64,000 nt of DNA from Bidens hawaiensis (lineage: Eukaryota; Streptophyta; Magnoliopsida; Asterales; Asteraceae), in the NCBI GenBank assembly GCA_021521415.1, contig JAIQDT010010148.1:18388-82387 (forward strand), in the 5' to 3' direction. The notes beneath the pieces are model-generated. The model was not told the DNA's origin. It was given only the letters and a program-made list of their open reading frames with translations, and made no database searches. Positions within the stretch are counted from its first letter, which is position 1. The number at the start of each line of letters is the position of its first letter. Shown piece by piece: positions 9,372 through 20,812 of the stretch. A program made the translations under genes and the position numbers.

Positions 9372-12349
9372 TCAGGCTTCAGGACCACCTCCGCTTGGAC
9401 CAGCACCGTCAGAGCGCGGCTGTCCAAGGAAAGTCTTAAGGATGTTTAGCCCATCATCAGCAGCAGCAGCTTCATTCACCTTCTCCACCACCGGATGCAG
9501 GAAGGCAGCGTACTGGTTCACTGCTTGGTCATAAGCAGCTGCAGTGTTAACATTGAATAAAGGGAAGTTGGAGGGCGGAAAGCCTCTCTCAGCAAACCCT
9601 AGACCAAGCAGGAAGCCAGTCTTCTCCCCATCCTCATGAGAAGCGTTGAGGGCTGCGCTCATTGCATCGTCGTAAGAGGTCTCTGAAAGGACCCGACGCA
9701 CAACCTACAAAAGAATACAAGTTAGAACATTTTCTAATTACGAGCGGAAAGCGTAAAGAAAAAGATAAAGATACCTGAGGCAACGCTTCTCGAAGCAGCC
9801 ATTGGAGGGTAGCTTGACTTTCTTTGTAAGCACGTTCGGCTCCGCTTTTATCAAGGTTGGCAAGTTGAACTTCCTTGGCGGCAGCCTCTTCGACGCTTTT
9901 GAGTTTCCTTTCAGTGCGGTCAAGCACCCCCCTCTGGTCAAGGATCTCCTGCAGCTTCTTGGCATCTTCCATTGCCAAGGCGTCATGAGCATGCTGAAGA
10001 GCCTTTAATTTGCATTTAAGCTGCTCATTCTCTTCGCGAAGCGGCTCAGCAACAGCTTCAGCCTTGGCAGCCCTCTCAGTTGAGTTTCGCGCAGTCTCCT
10101 TAGCCAGCCGAAGCTGTTCATTCACAGCTTGGGCAGCCTTGGAGCGGGCCTCGAGTCGCGCCTGGACTTCAACCTCGAGGGCCTTGAATGCTCTCTCCTT
10201 CTCGGCGGCGGCAGTGGCCAACTGCCGGTTCTCCTCCCGCAGAGCCCGCGTCTCAGATATTTCTTTGGCGCGAGCTGCTTTTAACTTGTCGTTTTCACGA
10301 CAAAGCAGCTCGACGCGGGGCTGCATCCGGGCTTGTAGAACCCGAAGCTCATTGGTTAGCCTACCCTCCTGGTAGCTAGCCATGGCTTCCCCCAACGCAC
10401 CATGAGGAGCAGCGTGGCGAGCCCAATCCACGCACTCCACAGGGGTGCGAAGGGTTGTTCCTCGGCGTATGTTCCATCTTGGAACATACACTTCATTGGA
10501 ATCCGACACTGCAAAAGAAACAAAGGCAGTTAGGAAAAGATGACAAAAATATACAAAGGAAAAAGAACCCTACGTACCTGTAGGGTCAATAACAGGCCGA
10601 TAGCCGCCAAACCCATCACCTGAACCTAAAGGAAATCCATCCAACAGGTCAGGCAGACGGGAAGGTGGCATAGATCGGCGGGAAGCCCGGCGCGTACCTG
10701 ATGGTCCGGCCGTCGGTGCCGGTGGCGCAGGTATAGTGGCAGCCGCTGTGGTAGCCATTGTTGGCGTCGCCTCCTCAGCAACAGTAACCGCCGGCTCCGT
10801 GAAAGATGCTGTAAAAATTGCACTCACGGCCGGCGGAGACACCTTCTCAGCTGGAACAGCCTCAGGAAGGCTGGAACCAACGGAAGCAGGCGCAGACGCC
10901 TGGGTCGACGCCTCGGGAAGGCTGACCGAGCCTTCCCTCATTGGCGGGGGAATACTTGCTCCAACTCCACCCTGGAATGCGTCAACATCCACACCTGCAC
11001 AAGCAAAAGTGTTAGAAAAATTTATTTGAAACAACAAATCTAGACAAGAATTATGGGGGTACTTACGGGGTTTCTTGAGCTTGAACGTACGGACGAGCGG
11101 GGGCGAACCCGATGGAGCCGGCCTCTTGACACCGGTAACCGTCGTCGTCGCTGCCTCCCCGGAGGTAACAGCTATAGCCTCCGGAGCGGTGGTCTCCTCA
11201 CCACCGGGCTTCCCCGCCACCTCTGCACTATCTGACTCCGAGTCAGATAGGACTACCGGGTCGGCCGTAGAGGCCACCTTCTCCTTGCCTTTCCCGACGG
11301 CAGCCTTTTTCTTCCGCACCAGTGGAGGACCTTCTGCGGATTCCTCAGAAGAAGAAATGTCAACTCCAGCAGCAGGCACAGCATTGAGAGGTTCAGGGTA
11401 GAAGATAGGCTTACCTGGCCGTCGGTGGCTCAGGATCTCTTGGCCTGGCGGGTAAACCTCCACGAACCGACCCGCGGTCTGCTCTAAGATGGGCAACTCG
11501 TTCTCGTCCAGAGCACGAGTACCCATCCGCGCGGGACCATCTTCCTCCCGCGGGTTCAGGAGCGACTGAAGATCGTTCCCCTCTGAAATCAACAAGAAAG
11601 TTAGAAAAAATCGAAGTCAGCAAAATGAAACAAGACGTACCATAAGGGACAGAGTTCGAACCATATTCAAGGACGATCGGAACCTTATCCGCATTCGCCG
11701 CCTTCCACACCCGGCTCATCCCCAGCATCACCATCGCCGACTCCGGAAAACGGAAAACCGGGGACTGGACCCGGGATATCTTCGAGAACCATTCCGCCTC
11801 CTCATAGTTGATGGCGGGAAGGTTCGGAAGCGTCTGGCCATTCTTGAACTTCATGGCAATGGGGATGGCTCGAGCGGATATGAAGAATAACTCTCTTCTC
11901 CATGAGCGAAGACTCCGCTCGGTGGTACAAATCTTTAAACCCTTGATACGGGTTGTAAGAGTGTACCACCCTTGGATGCACCTCCAAGTATAGAAGGTCA
12001 TCAGGCGGTCAACGAGGGGCTCAAGGCCCAGTATCCGGCACACCCACTCAAAGTGCCGGACCTTGGCAATGGCCATGGGGTGCACCTCTGTCAGGTGCAC
12101 ACCGTGCCTCTCTAGGACACGGTACACAAACTTTGTCAACGGAAACCTAAGGTTCCCGTAGACAAAGAATGCAGCATAAACCCCGATCTTGCCACTAGGG
12201 GCATCGTACACAGTATGGTGGGGCTCAGGAAACTCAGGCTCGAGAGACTCGAGCATGAACTTCCTGACGATATACTGGTACAGCTCGACAGGAAGAGAAC
12301 ACTGGCATTCGCCAGCAGTCTTCTGATCATCAGCATCGTGAGAAGACAT
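9372..12349 (-). CDS. Antisense five-exon gene of the Tat element
   Basis: Exons on the - strand: 12349-11641, 11582-11067, 10994-10578, 10508-9775 and 9704-9372. The four introns are short (58, 72, 69 and 70 bp), each GT...AG with T-rich acceptors. Every phase fits and the frame is open for 903 codons (902 aa), ATG at 12349 and TGA at 9374-9372. Exon 1 (residues 1-236) resembles the plant domain known as putative gypsy type transposon (PF04195), with a Y-hydrophobic-GN-R-P-L pattern and W-rich stretch. Exons 2-3 are S/P/E/A-rich and look disordered, with a basic run. Exon 4 is an Ala/Glu/Lys/Arg-rich coiled coil. The function is unknown. Comparable antisense frames are known in Grande and Retand elements. 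A TATA box lies about 120 bp upstream, so it may be its own transcription unit. Confidence 0.85.
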
Positions 12350-12467
12350 GGTGGAAGAAAGAAGAGATTTCAGAGTAATGCTTTACCGAAAAAGAGAAAT
12401 TCGCCGGAAATTACTGGAGAAGAAGAGATGAAAGTGGAAAGTGTGAATTGCAAATAACCCTCTCCCC

Positions 12468-12476
12468 CTTTATATA
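12468..12476 (-). promoter_or_regulatory. TATA box of the antisense gene
   Basis: On the - strand the string TATATAAAG is followed by C/T-rich leader and the ATG at 12349, about 120 bases downstream. Position and sequence are as expected for a plant core promoter inside the element. Confidence 0.6.
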
Positions 12477-12837
12477 GTAATCGCAATTAATGCGATGAAT
12501 TTAATACGGAAGAGAGAGAAATCAAAGGTGCAATGAAACTATGACGCGTGGCAAAGGCAAGCTGGCAACAGCTGTCAAAAGGACGTGTGCCAGAGATTTC
12601 GCGGCTACGCGCCCGAAATCCCGTGCCCACGCGCCTGAAAAAGCAACTGGAATGACCACATAATGTCATGTCGCCATAACTTCTGGCACGTCCTGACACA
12701 GTCAGAAGAAACCGTCGCACGACGTTTGAGGTATTGGGTTGTTATCCATCCACCAACTCTTCAAATTTCAAAATTTAAAAATTTGAAGACTAAGGTTCAA
12801 AAAAGTAAGCGGGAAAATACCCCTTACCTTGGCAAAC

Positions 12838-13120
12838 AAGTAACCATAAGCCGGGTGTGGGTACAGTGTAAAGGCAAAACCCTTCACATACCTAACACCC
12901 GCAGGGAATTGAAGCCAAAATATTTGGCAACCAAGTAACCATAAGACGGGTGCGGGTACAGTGTAAAGGCAAAACCCTTCACATACCTAGCACCCGCAGG
13001 GAATGGACGCCAGGAATACCTTGGAAGTAAAGTAACCGTAAGACGGATGCAGGTACAGTGTAAAGGCAAAACCCTTCACATACCTAGCACCCGCTGAGAA
13101 TTGAAACCAGGAAGGATCTT
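12838..13120. repeat. Three-copy tandem repeat of about 96 bp
   Basis: Units start at AAGTAACC at 12838, 12933 and 13030. Each contains the shared core GGTACAGTGTAAAGGCAAAA, then CCCTTCACATACCTA and CACCCGC. The array lies upstream of the antisense gene promoter, between it and the 3' LTR. Confidence 0.9.
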
Positions 13121-13485
13121 CTGGGCAATGCTTGTGAAAACGGAAATAATATCCCCGCATAGCGGGAACATCGAGTACTACGTTGTTTGAGGCTCCAAGA
13201 TGGAATTGGTGGTTTAAACATAATTGATCACTATGTTCAAAAACTACCAGAACCACAGGGAGAATCCGCACAACTAAGACCCAATGCTCCTGACTTGCGA
13301 GGAGGTTACAGACCTACCCGCATCATACCAAAAGACCAAGCAGGAAACTAGGGAATTTCTGCAAGTGACAAGGACTTCCGCGGGAAGAACCCCCATGGAA
13401 AACCTTACAAAAACCCCTTTTCAAAACCCTTTGCTTAAGTCCAAAAGTTCACCTCACTTTATTAGACATTCGTGAGAAGAACATT

Positions 13486-13499
13486 GGACTGGGGGGACT
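13486..13499 (+). other. Polypurine tract of the Tat element
   Basis: GGACTGGGGGGACT directly precedes the LTR start TGAAGA. The G-rich tract is the expected primer for plus-strand DNA synthesis. Confidence 0.75.
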
Positions 13500-14434
13500 T
13501 GAAGAGGTAGGTCCCAGCAGGGCTCAGTTGGTCCCGCATGACTCACCTTGAACAGGGATGTCTGCGCAAAGACCATCTACTCCCGCAGGACCCACCATGC
13601 TCAGAGAAGCCTACGCGCAGTATGCAAGCTGCATACGCAGGGAAAAGCCTCCCAATGGTAAAGTAACCCGCCTGTTCCCGCAGTTGCGGATACAAGCCAT
13701 CAGGGAAGGCTACCCGCACAGCATAGCTACACGCATAAGGCTTAACACTTACAAATATTCAGTGTCACCTGAAAGAATGAGCAAAGGCGGGAGGGGGAAA
13801 ACTCCCGCCAAAATGGGCCAGTCCGTATGATGGAGGATCTTTTGCGTGATACCTGACGAGGTAAAGACAAAAGATCTGACCAAGAATGCGACAGCTCACT
13901 GACAGCAGCGTGGCAGACAGCACGCCACAGCACTGTGACCAATAGCCGCCGCCTGCCCACCAACTCCTGCCAGACCACGTGCCTAGCCTGCAGTTGGTAG
14001 AAGACGAAGAGTGCACGGCACGCCTGCTCTGTGTCAGCCGCTACCTATCCACCACTCACAGGTAGGGCACGTGCATAGGTTACAGTTGGTAGCGTGTTGG
14101 GCCGGCTAAACCCCTTAGAAACCCACCTTCGGCTATAAAAGACAGCAAATGGTATTATCATTTCATCATCTACTATCTCGTATAACTTACTTGATAATTG
14201 CTCTAATAGTATTCATATACTTTTATATTTAAAGAGCAATATAGACTGATTCTCACGCCGGAGGGTGGTCACAAGGAGGAACCCCCCCCCCCCCTTCTCA
14301 GTGACGAGCTCACGGTGTCTGTTTTGCAGGTTCCCTGAAGTACAACTTACTCTGCTGGACCTAACCTTCGAGGGAAACATTACTTAGCCCCCAGATTACC
14401 CATAATCTGCCCGGGGTCACTTAGTGTTTCTTCA
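13500..14434 (+). repeat. 3' LTR of the Tat element (935 bp)
   Basis: The LTR starts TGAAGA and ends TCTTCA, a perfect 6-bp terminal inverted repeat, next to a polypurine tract on the left and the candidate target base run CTATA on the right. It holds two CACGTG boxes 92 bp apart (13976 and 14068), each followed by a GCAGTTGGTAG or ACAGTTGGTAG copy, a CCAAT box near 13939, a TATA box and a run of about 14 Cs near 14281. No 5' partner LTR is present. Confidence 0.88.
14134..14141 (+). promoter_or_regulatory. LTR TATA box
   Basis: TATAAAAG in the context GGCTATAAAAGAC, 300 bases before the LTR end, marks the U3/R core promoter. Two G-boxes and a CCAAT box lie upstream. Confidence 0.75.
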
Positions 14435-14792
14435 CTATATTAAATGCAATCTTGAATCAACACAAGTTCAAGAACTCCATTCCAGTGCACAAGACGGATA
14501 TGAATCAACAAAACTATATGCTATCGGTCCCGTGAGTAATTAAATACTATCATTTTTATCTTTTCAAAATATAGGTAGCAAGATGGACGGGTTTGGGTAA
14601 CGGGCCAAGACAGGTGGTTGAAACAGGGTGGGTTGGGTTGACTTGCATAAACTTTTTTGTTGATTGTTTCTGAATTTTTTGTAAATTATTCAGAGTGAGT
14701 TGGAGAACATGGCATCCAAAATGCCCGGCTGCCCCCGAGGAGGTTTTGTGCTTTACAAGTCGATGTTAGAAGCTGGGAATGATGTCAAGTGA
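14435..14792 (+). pseudogene. NUDT9: Nudix gene 3' fragment (exons 7 part and 8)
   Basis: Exon 7 from its 63rd base (14435-14531), intron 7 (14532-14693) and exon 8 (14694-14792) follow the LTR with splice sites and stop codon intact. Without exons 1-6 it cannot make the enzyme. An LTR-initiated transcript could in principle read into it. Confidence 0.9.
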
Positions 14793-15463
14793 ATCTATAC
14801 CAAACCCCGTATTATTATTTATTTGTTTAATTTGAATTTGAGACCTCATAATACTTGTTATCTAAACAACCACATTTGAATGTGAGTATGATAAAGACTG
14901 CTAACTACTTTTTCTTGTTTTATTGATCATCGATTTTGTTATAAACTTCTGTTTCGGGGAACTGGATGGCTACGAATCTCGAGCTTGGTGAGTTTAAGCA
15001 AACCAAAGTTGTGGTATCATTTTTCAGCACTAATTGTCATAGTCACACCTGATCTGAGGTGATGCGGGCAATTTTTGTTTCGCTTAATGGGTTAATCAAG
15101 ATCACTCAAATTATACAATAAGTCAAAATGCGTCACTTAAATTATACAAGTTAGGATGAGTCACTCAAATGAAAGTATGAAACTAGCTAACCCGCAACGG
15201 GTCTAAGTGTTAGCATCACATAACGGCACGGTGAACTACTAGTTGTTGCCAACACAACCACCACCATCGCTGACACGACCACAATCAGCACTGTCACATA
15301 TGCCAAAACGGCTGTCACCTCTAACACCCCACTTATAAGGTAGGCTATAATTAACCACTGTAGTTTGCCTCTTGTGGCACTCTTTCTAGCCAGAGACATG
15401 TACTGTTACAAATTTGATAAATATTTTGTACCAGAATTGTTCAAAATTACATTCTTATAATAA
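14435..15463 (+). repeat. 1,029-bp direct repeat, copy B
   Basis: This is the second copy of 4276-5304. It starts in mid-exon 7 immediately after the retrotransposon LTR and continues at 15464 into unique DNA that has no counterpart after copy A. This right-hand continuation therefore looks like the native 3' flank of the Nudix locus, while copy A is cut off by the element. Confidence 0.93.
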
Positions 15464-16289
15464 ATTTTGGACTTGTCAAACTAGAATGTTTTGTGGATAT
15501 AAAATGTCAAATCTTTAACCAAAACTGTAAGCAAAATCATCATTTAGACTTTTAGAGTGATAATTCAAATATTATTACTTAATGAAGTCAAATTATACAC
15601 CACGTGCTTTCTAGTTCTACTAATTGCTATGATATGACTTAAAATGTTGAATAAATCATTTTCACATTGGATATTCATATGAACATATTTAGGGAGGGAG
15701 TGCCAAAGATAAAGGATCAGGAGAGAAGAAGAATTAAAGGAAAAGGGAATCGAGAGAGTGGGAACATCGCCCCTCCCCTGTGGCCCCGAGTGGAATTAAA
15801 TTACTGCCCCTCCATTTGCGAATTGCGATCCCGATCCGAATTTTCTTCTCGATTCAAAGTCTCGCAAGCACTCCATGTACACTTAACAACAACTATCAAT
15901 AGTTACACATGAAAGTAGATACATAGAGAAAATATAAAATAAATAAGTTGTGTTAGATTTAGATATATAAAAGAAAACAAATTTTCATAAAATGATCTAA
16001 AGTATAAAAAATCGAATAAACTAGGGGCAAAGTTTTGATGAAAAAAATTAGAGAACATGTGCCGAGAGTCTTGTTCTTTTAAAAAATTAAAAAGCTGGAT
16101 ATATTTTTAAAATATTAGAAGAGAGACACATTTTGAATACAGATTTGTGAGTAAAATACGAATTTTAAAATTAAATTCCATTTGGGTGGAGAATTAGAAT
16201 CCTCAGTTTCGCAACGGTCGCAAACCATACCATAATTATAGTTGTAGCATGAGAGAATTTTGCCACTTGGTTTTCGGTGATTATATTAT
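15464..16289. other. Spacer between Nudix locus and LINE
   Basis: No gene is recognised. The part 15700-15900 is less AT-rich and has a short open frame without family features. The rest is AT-rich. Confidence 0.55.
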
Positions 16290-19200
16290 CTATTCAACGA
16301 CGTCTAGGAATTTTGGGCCTAAACCATTTAGATTCTACAATTCTTGGCTACGCCGCGATGATTTTGGTGACGTCGTAAAAAATTCTATTTGTGGGGACGG
16401 TTTCGTGGGAGACCCGGATTGCATTTTGATGCAAAAGTTAAAAAGCTTCGTGTCAACATATCGATTTGGGCTGATTAGTGTAAACAAAAAGAATTGGGTG
16501 AGAAACAATTGTTGGAAAAGGAACGAGGTGAATTGGATGACATTTTAGAAGTACGTCAACTTTCAGAAGTGGAGATGTGGACGTTGGAAGAAACTAAACA
16601 GCGTCTGTGGGAGCTAGAAAGTCTTCACCAACAGGATTTGAAACAGAAATCTCGGTGTAAATGGGCAACACACGGCGACGACAATTCAAGGTATTTTCAA
16701 GGTTTCATCAATAAACGGAAGGCCGCAAACTACTTTCGTGGATTGATGGTTAGAGGTATATGGGAGTCGAAGTCGAATATCATAAAGCGTGAGGTGCTTC
16801 ACTTTTTCAGTACTAAGTTTAAAGAGAATAGTGCTAGAAGACCGAAGCTGTTGGTGTACGGGTTGAAGAGGTTACAGGCGGAGGAGGCAGCGGATTTGAT
16901 TAAAATGTTTTCAGTGCAGGAAATTAAAATCGCAGTATTTGATTGTGGTGCGGATAAAGCGCCCGGTCCAGACGGTTTCAACTTTCGGTTTTTAAGGACT
17001 TTTTGGGATTTGTTTGAGAAGGACTTTGTGGACATTATGAATCGATTTCACAGAGTTGGGAGGTTTAGTGCGGGAGTAGGATCATCGTTCATTACTCTTA
17101 TTCCGAAGGTGGGAGATCCGAATACTCTAGGAGATTTTCGACCTATTAATCTCATAGGGTGCGTTAGTAAGGTGGTGTCGAAGGTGTTGGCGAATAGATT
17201 GAGAACGTGTATGAATAATATTGTGTCAGAAAAACAGACTGCGTTTTTGACAGGAAGGTACATTTTGGACGGGCCTCTAATGGCAAACGAGGTTATTTCG
17301 TGGGCAAAAAAGCGGGGGAAAAAATGTTTTTGTTTAAAATTGATTTTGACAAAGCCTATGATAATGTCAATTGGGAATTTTTGTTATCGGTTCTTCATCA
17401 AATGGCTTTTCCTTCGAAGTGGTGTGAGTGGATTCGTGGGGTTTTGGTTTCAGCTAGATCTGCGGTCTTGGTAAATGGGTCGCCAACTTTCGAGTTCGGC
17501 TGTCAAAAAGGAGTTCGTCAGGGTGATCCTATGTCCCCATTTCTGTTTATTATTTTGTTGGAGGCTTTTTCGGGTTTGATGAATAAGGCGTGTGATATAG
17601 GTGCTTTTGATGGTATTCGGCTTCCTAACGACAGACCGGTTTTATCTCATTTGTTATATGCGGATGATGCGATGCTGATGGGGGAGTGGTCTGAGTTCAA
17701 TTATGCTAATATGAAAAGGATCCTGAGAATATTTTATTTGTGCTATGGATTGAAAATTAATTTGCATAAATCGGTATTGTATGGTGTAGGGGTAGATATT
17801 GAATACTTAAAGATTGAAGCTGAAGCTTTGGGTTGTAAAGCAGGTGATATTCCTTTTGTTTATTTGGGCATTAAGGTCGGGGCGAACATGAATCGTACTA
17901 CGAATTGGGAGCCGGTTGTTTCTACGTTTAAGAGAAGGTTATCGAAGTGGAAAGCTAACACTTTGTCCATTGGTGGCTGGGTAACGTTAATTAAATCGGT
18001 TCTAGACAGTCTACCTTTATATTATTTTTCTTTGTTTAAGGCGCCTGTGAAGGTTATTAATAATTTGGAAGGTATTATGAGACGTTTCTTATGGGGTGGG
18101 TCGGTTGAGGTTAGGAAGATGAGCTGGGTGTCGTGGGAAATCGTTACAAAATCTATTCGGGATGGAGGCTTGGGGATAGCAAGATTAGATATAAATAATA
18201 TTGCGTTGCTTGGTAAGTGGCTTTGGAGGTTTTATATTGAACAAAAGGCGTTATGGAGGAGAGTGATTGCGTCCATTCACGGTTCAAGTCGAAGCTGGGG
18301 TGTGGCGCCGGTTAATAATTCTATTAAAGGAGTATGGAAAAACTGTGTGTCGTTTTGGAATAAACACAAGGTTCAAGGCGTCGGTTTTAACAGCAGGATC
18401 CGTGGGCAAATTGGTAATGGGGAACAAATACGGTTTGGCTAGATAGTTGGTTGAGCGATGAGCCGTTAAGGGATAAGTTCCCGGACTTATTCAACTTAGA
18501 AAGAAAGAAACGGGTTTGTGTTAGTGGTAGACTCAGGTTCCAAAGCAATGTTCGGATTATTACATGGGAGTGGAGCCGTTCTCCTTCGACTGTGGAGGAG
18601 GTAGAATCCAAACAACAATTGGAATTAATGCTACAGCAGGTGCGGATAGCAAACAATCAAGATACTTGGGTTTGGATCGATGGTAAGGATTTGGGATTCA
18701 GTGTGGCATCGATTAAAAGGTGGCTGCGACATACAGGAAACAGCGACGAGAGGTTCGGCTTTACGTGGAGCAAATGGGTTCCTATTAAATGCAATATTTT
18801 TATGTGGAGAGTGTTCTTGGACCGTCTACCAACTAAGATGGCTTTGTTGAGACGAAGTGTTCCGGTGGATAATCCAATATGTATTTGGTGTGAGACCTGT
18901 GATGAAACGATTGAGCATCTCCTTACAGGTTGCGGTATTGCAGCGGGTGTCTGGAACGGGATATCTAGTTGGTGTAGGATTCCGGGTATGGTTGTGTTTC
19001 ATGTTAGTGATTTGGTGGAAATGCATGAGCACTGTGCCATCTCGGGGAATAAGAAGACGGTACTACATGGAATCATTATTATAGCATGTTGGCGGCTCTG
19101 GAAGGCGAGGAATGAAAAAATATTTTCGTGTAAAGACACGAAGGTAGCGGACTTGATCACCGATATAAAGGCTTTGGGGTTTTTATGGTACAAACATAGG

Positions 19201-19353
19201 TTTAAAAGAGGCGTAGTTGATTGGGAGCGATGGTGTTCTTTTGATCTAATGTAAAATTTTTGTTTGGTTTTCGGCTTCCTTTTCCCTCCTTGGTGATAGG
19301 TTGCCTTGTGTTTTGGTGTTTTTTAATGAAAGTTAAGTTTCAAAAAAAAAAAA
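16290..19353 (+). mobile_element. L1-type LINE, 5' truncated, with poly-A tail
   Basis: The element begins within the end of the endonuclease domain (GPKPFRFYNSW motif near 16313) and runs to a 12-A tail at 19342-19353 after a 90-base 3' UTR. Both the 5' truncation and the 3' A tail are typical of LINE insertion by target-primed reverse transcription. The exact left border and target duplication could not be fixed. Confidence 0.85.
16300..19254 (+). pseudogene. LINE ORF2 remnant: reverse transcriptase and zf-RVT
   Basis: The coding sequence changes frame at least three times: near 16490, near 17330 (T/A-rich run) and near 18435 (T run); the last two fit single-base losses. In order: endonuclease tail, a lysine/glutamate-rich linker, reverse transcriptase with FRPINL, FDKAYD, GVRQGDPMSP and the catalytic YADD (about 17660), and a C-terminal zf-RVT-like domain with WRVFLDRLPTK and CIWC...C residues. 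Stop at 19252-19254. No RNase H follows. The motifs are well preserved, so the copy is not ancient, but the frameshifts make it inactive. Confidence 0.85.
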
Positions 19354-20807
19354 TTTTAATCACATGGCCTCAGCTTCCTGACAAAAATAGATTTGTTATT
19401 CTGAAAACAAATATTTTTTTGTCCGAAAATTAATGAAATATATAACAGAAAACTACCCTAGCTTCAACGACCAAAACAAGGCTAATTAAAGACTTAAAAA
19501 AAGGAAGAAAATTAGAGAGACAACTACTACAAAACAAGCGTGAAGCGTTTTTATATGACATGGAATATTGCGTACATACTGGCTTTTCCCCTTTAGCTAG
19601 AATTTAAGAACATAACAATGTAAAAACTTTGTTTTATGATTTTGTTTGACAAAGCTAGTTGAAATCGTTTAAAATATAAAGTGAAAAAAGTAATTTTTAA
19701 TTAACTATGAACACTAATAGTTTTATTTATTTGATGTATGTAATTAACAAGTTTTTGTTTTTTTTTATAAGAGCTTTAAGATGTGTCCATTGCTTGAATG
19801 AAAGTTAAGTGTTTGAAATGGAATATTAAACCATGGCATTTGAAATGGTGAAGTTTATAAATGGTTCCATTCCATTATCATGAATGATCAAGCTTTAATT
19901 TCACAGCATCAAATCATGGCCACGCAATATTCGCCTGCTATGTACCGAACATTATAATTCAGTTGCATAGATGATTTTTAGACCACACAAGTTGGTCATC
20001 TTTATCATGAGTATGTTTGATAACGAGCTTTTAACTTTGAGCTTTTAAAAACTAGAAAAAACTCATATTTAATAAAAAAAAACTTTGTTTAGTTGAAATA
20101 ACTTGAAGCTTTTAGGTTTAGGAGAAAAAACTTTATATTTAAACCCTACTGCTACTAGCATTTGAGAAAAAAACTACAAGCTTTTATATATAAATTTATA
20201 AGTTTGGTACTTAAACTCCTATCAAATTTATATAATAGTTACACATGTAACCCTTATTCAAAATTAACTACTCCACGAATTTTTAAGAGACCATTACCTT
20301 TTCACACGTTAATATTTTTTTTTATAAAATCACATCCTAAAAACAAATATTGTATTCGTTTTAATTTGAGTATGATATTGCTATACATATTTCATTTAAA
20401 AAATTAACATAATATGTAATTACCGATTAGGATCGGCAACAAGTCGGGTCAGGCGAGCTCGATCGGGTCATGTGTATGACCAAATTAGGGTCGGAACGAG
20501 TCAATATAAATGGTTAATTTAGTTTGGTTCGTGTCGGTACGGTTTTGAGTTGAAAGGGATCAGGTCAGAACATTATTCATATTAGAATATTGCGGGGTCA
20601 GAAAGGGATTTAGATCAAAACAGATTGGTTTAAAAAATTATTTATTTGAAATTATTGTATATTTTAGATTTGCTTCTTGATTTTCACCACTAGTTACACG
20701 CTTACTGCATTTGCACGAATTACATGTCTACATTCGGGTTATGTGTGCACTGTCATCAGGTGAATCATGTACCGACACTGATTATGCGGTTGATTCTAGG
20801 TTGCGCG
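19354..20807. other. AT-rich spacer with a possible miniature-element end
   Basis: No gene is visible. From 20012 the sequence TATGTTTGATAACGAGCTTT resembles the reverse complement of the right-hand sequence ending at 28752 (TATGTTTGACAAAGCTAGCT). The two may be ends of one small transposon interrupted by the Athila-like element. A stretch of GGGTC-rich degenerate motifs lies at 20440-20640. Confidence 0.4.
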
Positions 20808-20812
20808 CCCAC

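Larger units (their letters stand above)
5311..14434 (+). mobile_element. Ty3/gypsy Tat-lineage retrotransposon, 5' truncated
   Basis: The element retains the last part of protease, RT, RNase H, a second RNase H, integrase, an antisense spliced gene, polypurine tract and 3' LTR. The second RNase H and the antisense gene between pol and 3' LTR place it in the Tat (Ogre/Retand/Grande-like) lineage. The 5' LTR, primer site, gag and most of protease are missing: host sequence runs directly into the glycine-arginine motif near the protease end at about 5311. The 3' LTR ends exactly at 14434 in CA and is followed by CTATA, which also stands at 4276-4280 of the uninterrupted exon 7 and fits a 5-bp target duplication. 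Confidence 0.9.

Noticed and set aside
10010..11401. Frames on the + strand opposite the antisense gene
   Set aside because: They overlap exons whose splice sites and phases fit perfectly on the other strand; composition is just the complement of an Ala/Glu-rich coiled coil.
4276..15463. Direct repeats of 1,029 bp taken as LTRs of the enclosed element
   Set aside because: They contain Nudix exons, lack TG...CA ends, and a genuine 3' LTR with polypurine tract and TATA box lies inside (13500-14434).
19342..19353. Poly-A run as evidence for a processed pseudogene of a host gene
   Set aside because: The sequence before it codes for LINE reverse transcriptase and zf-RVT, so it is the LINE's own tail.
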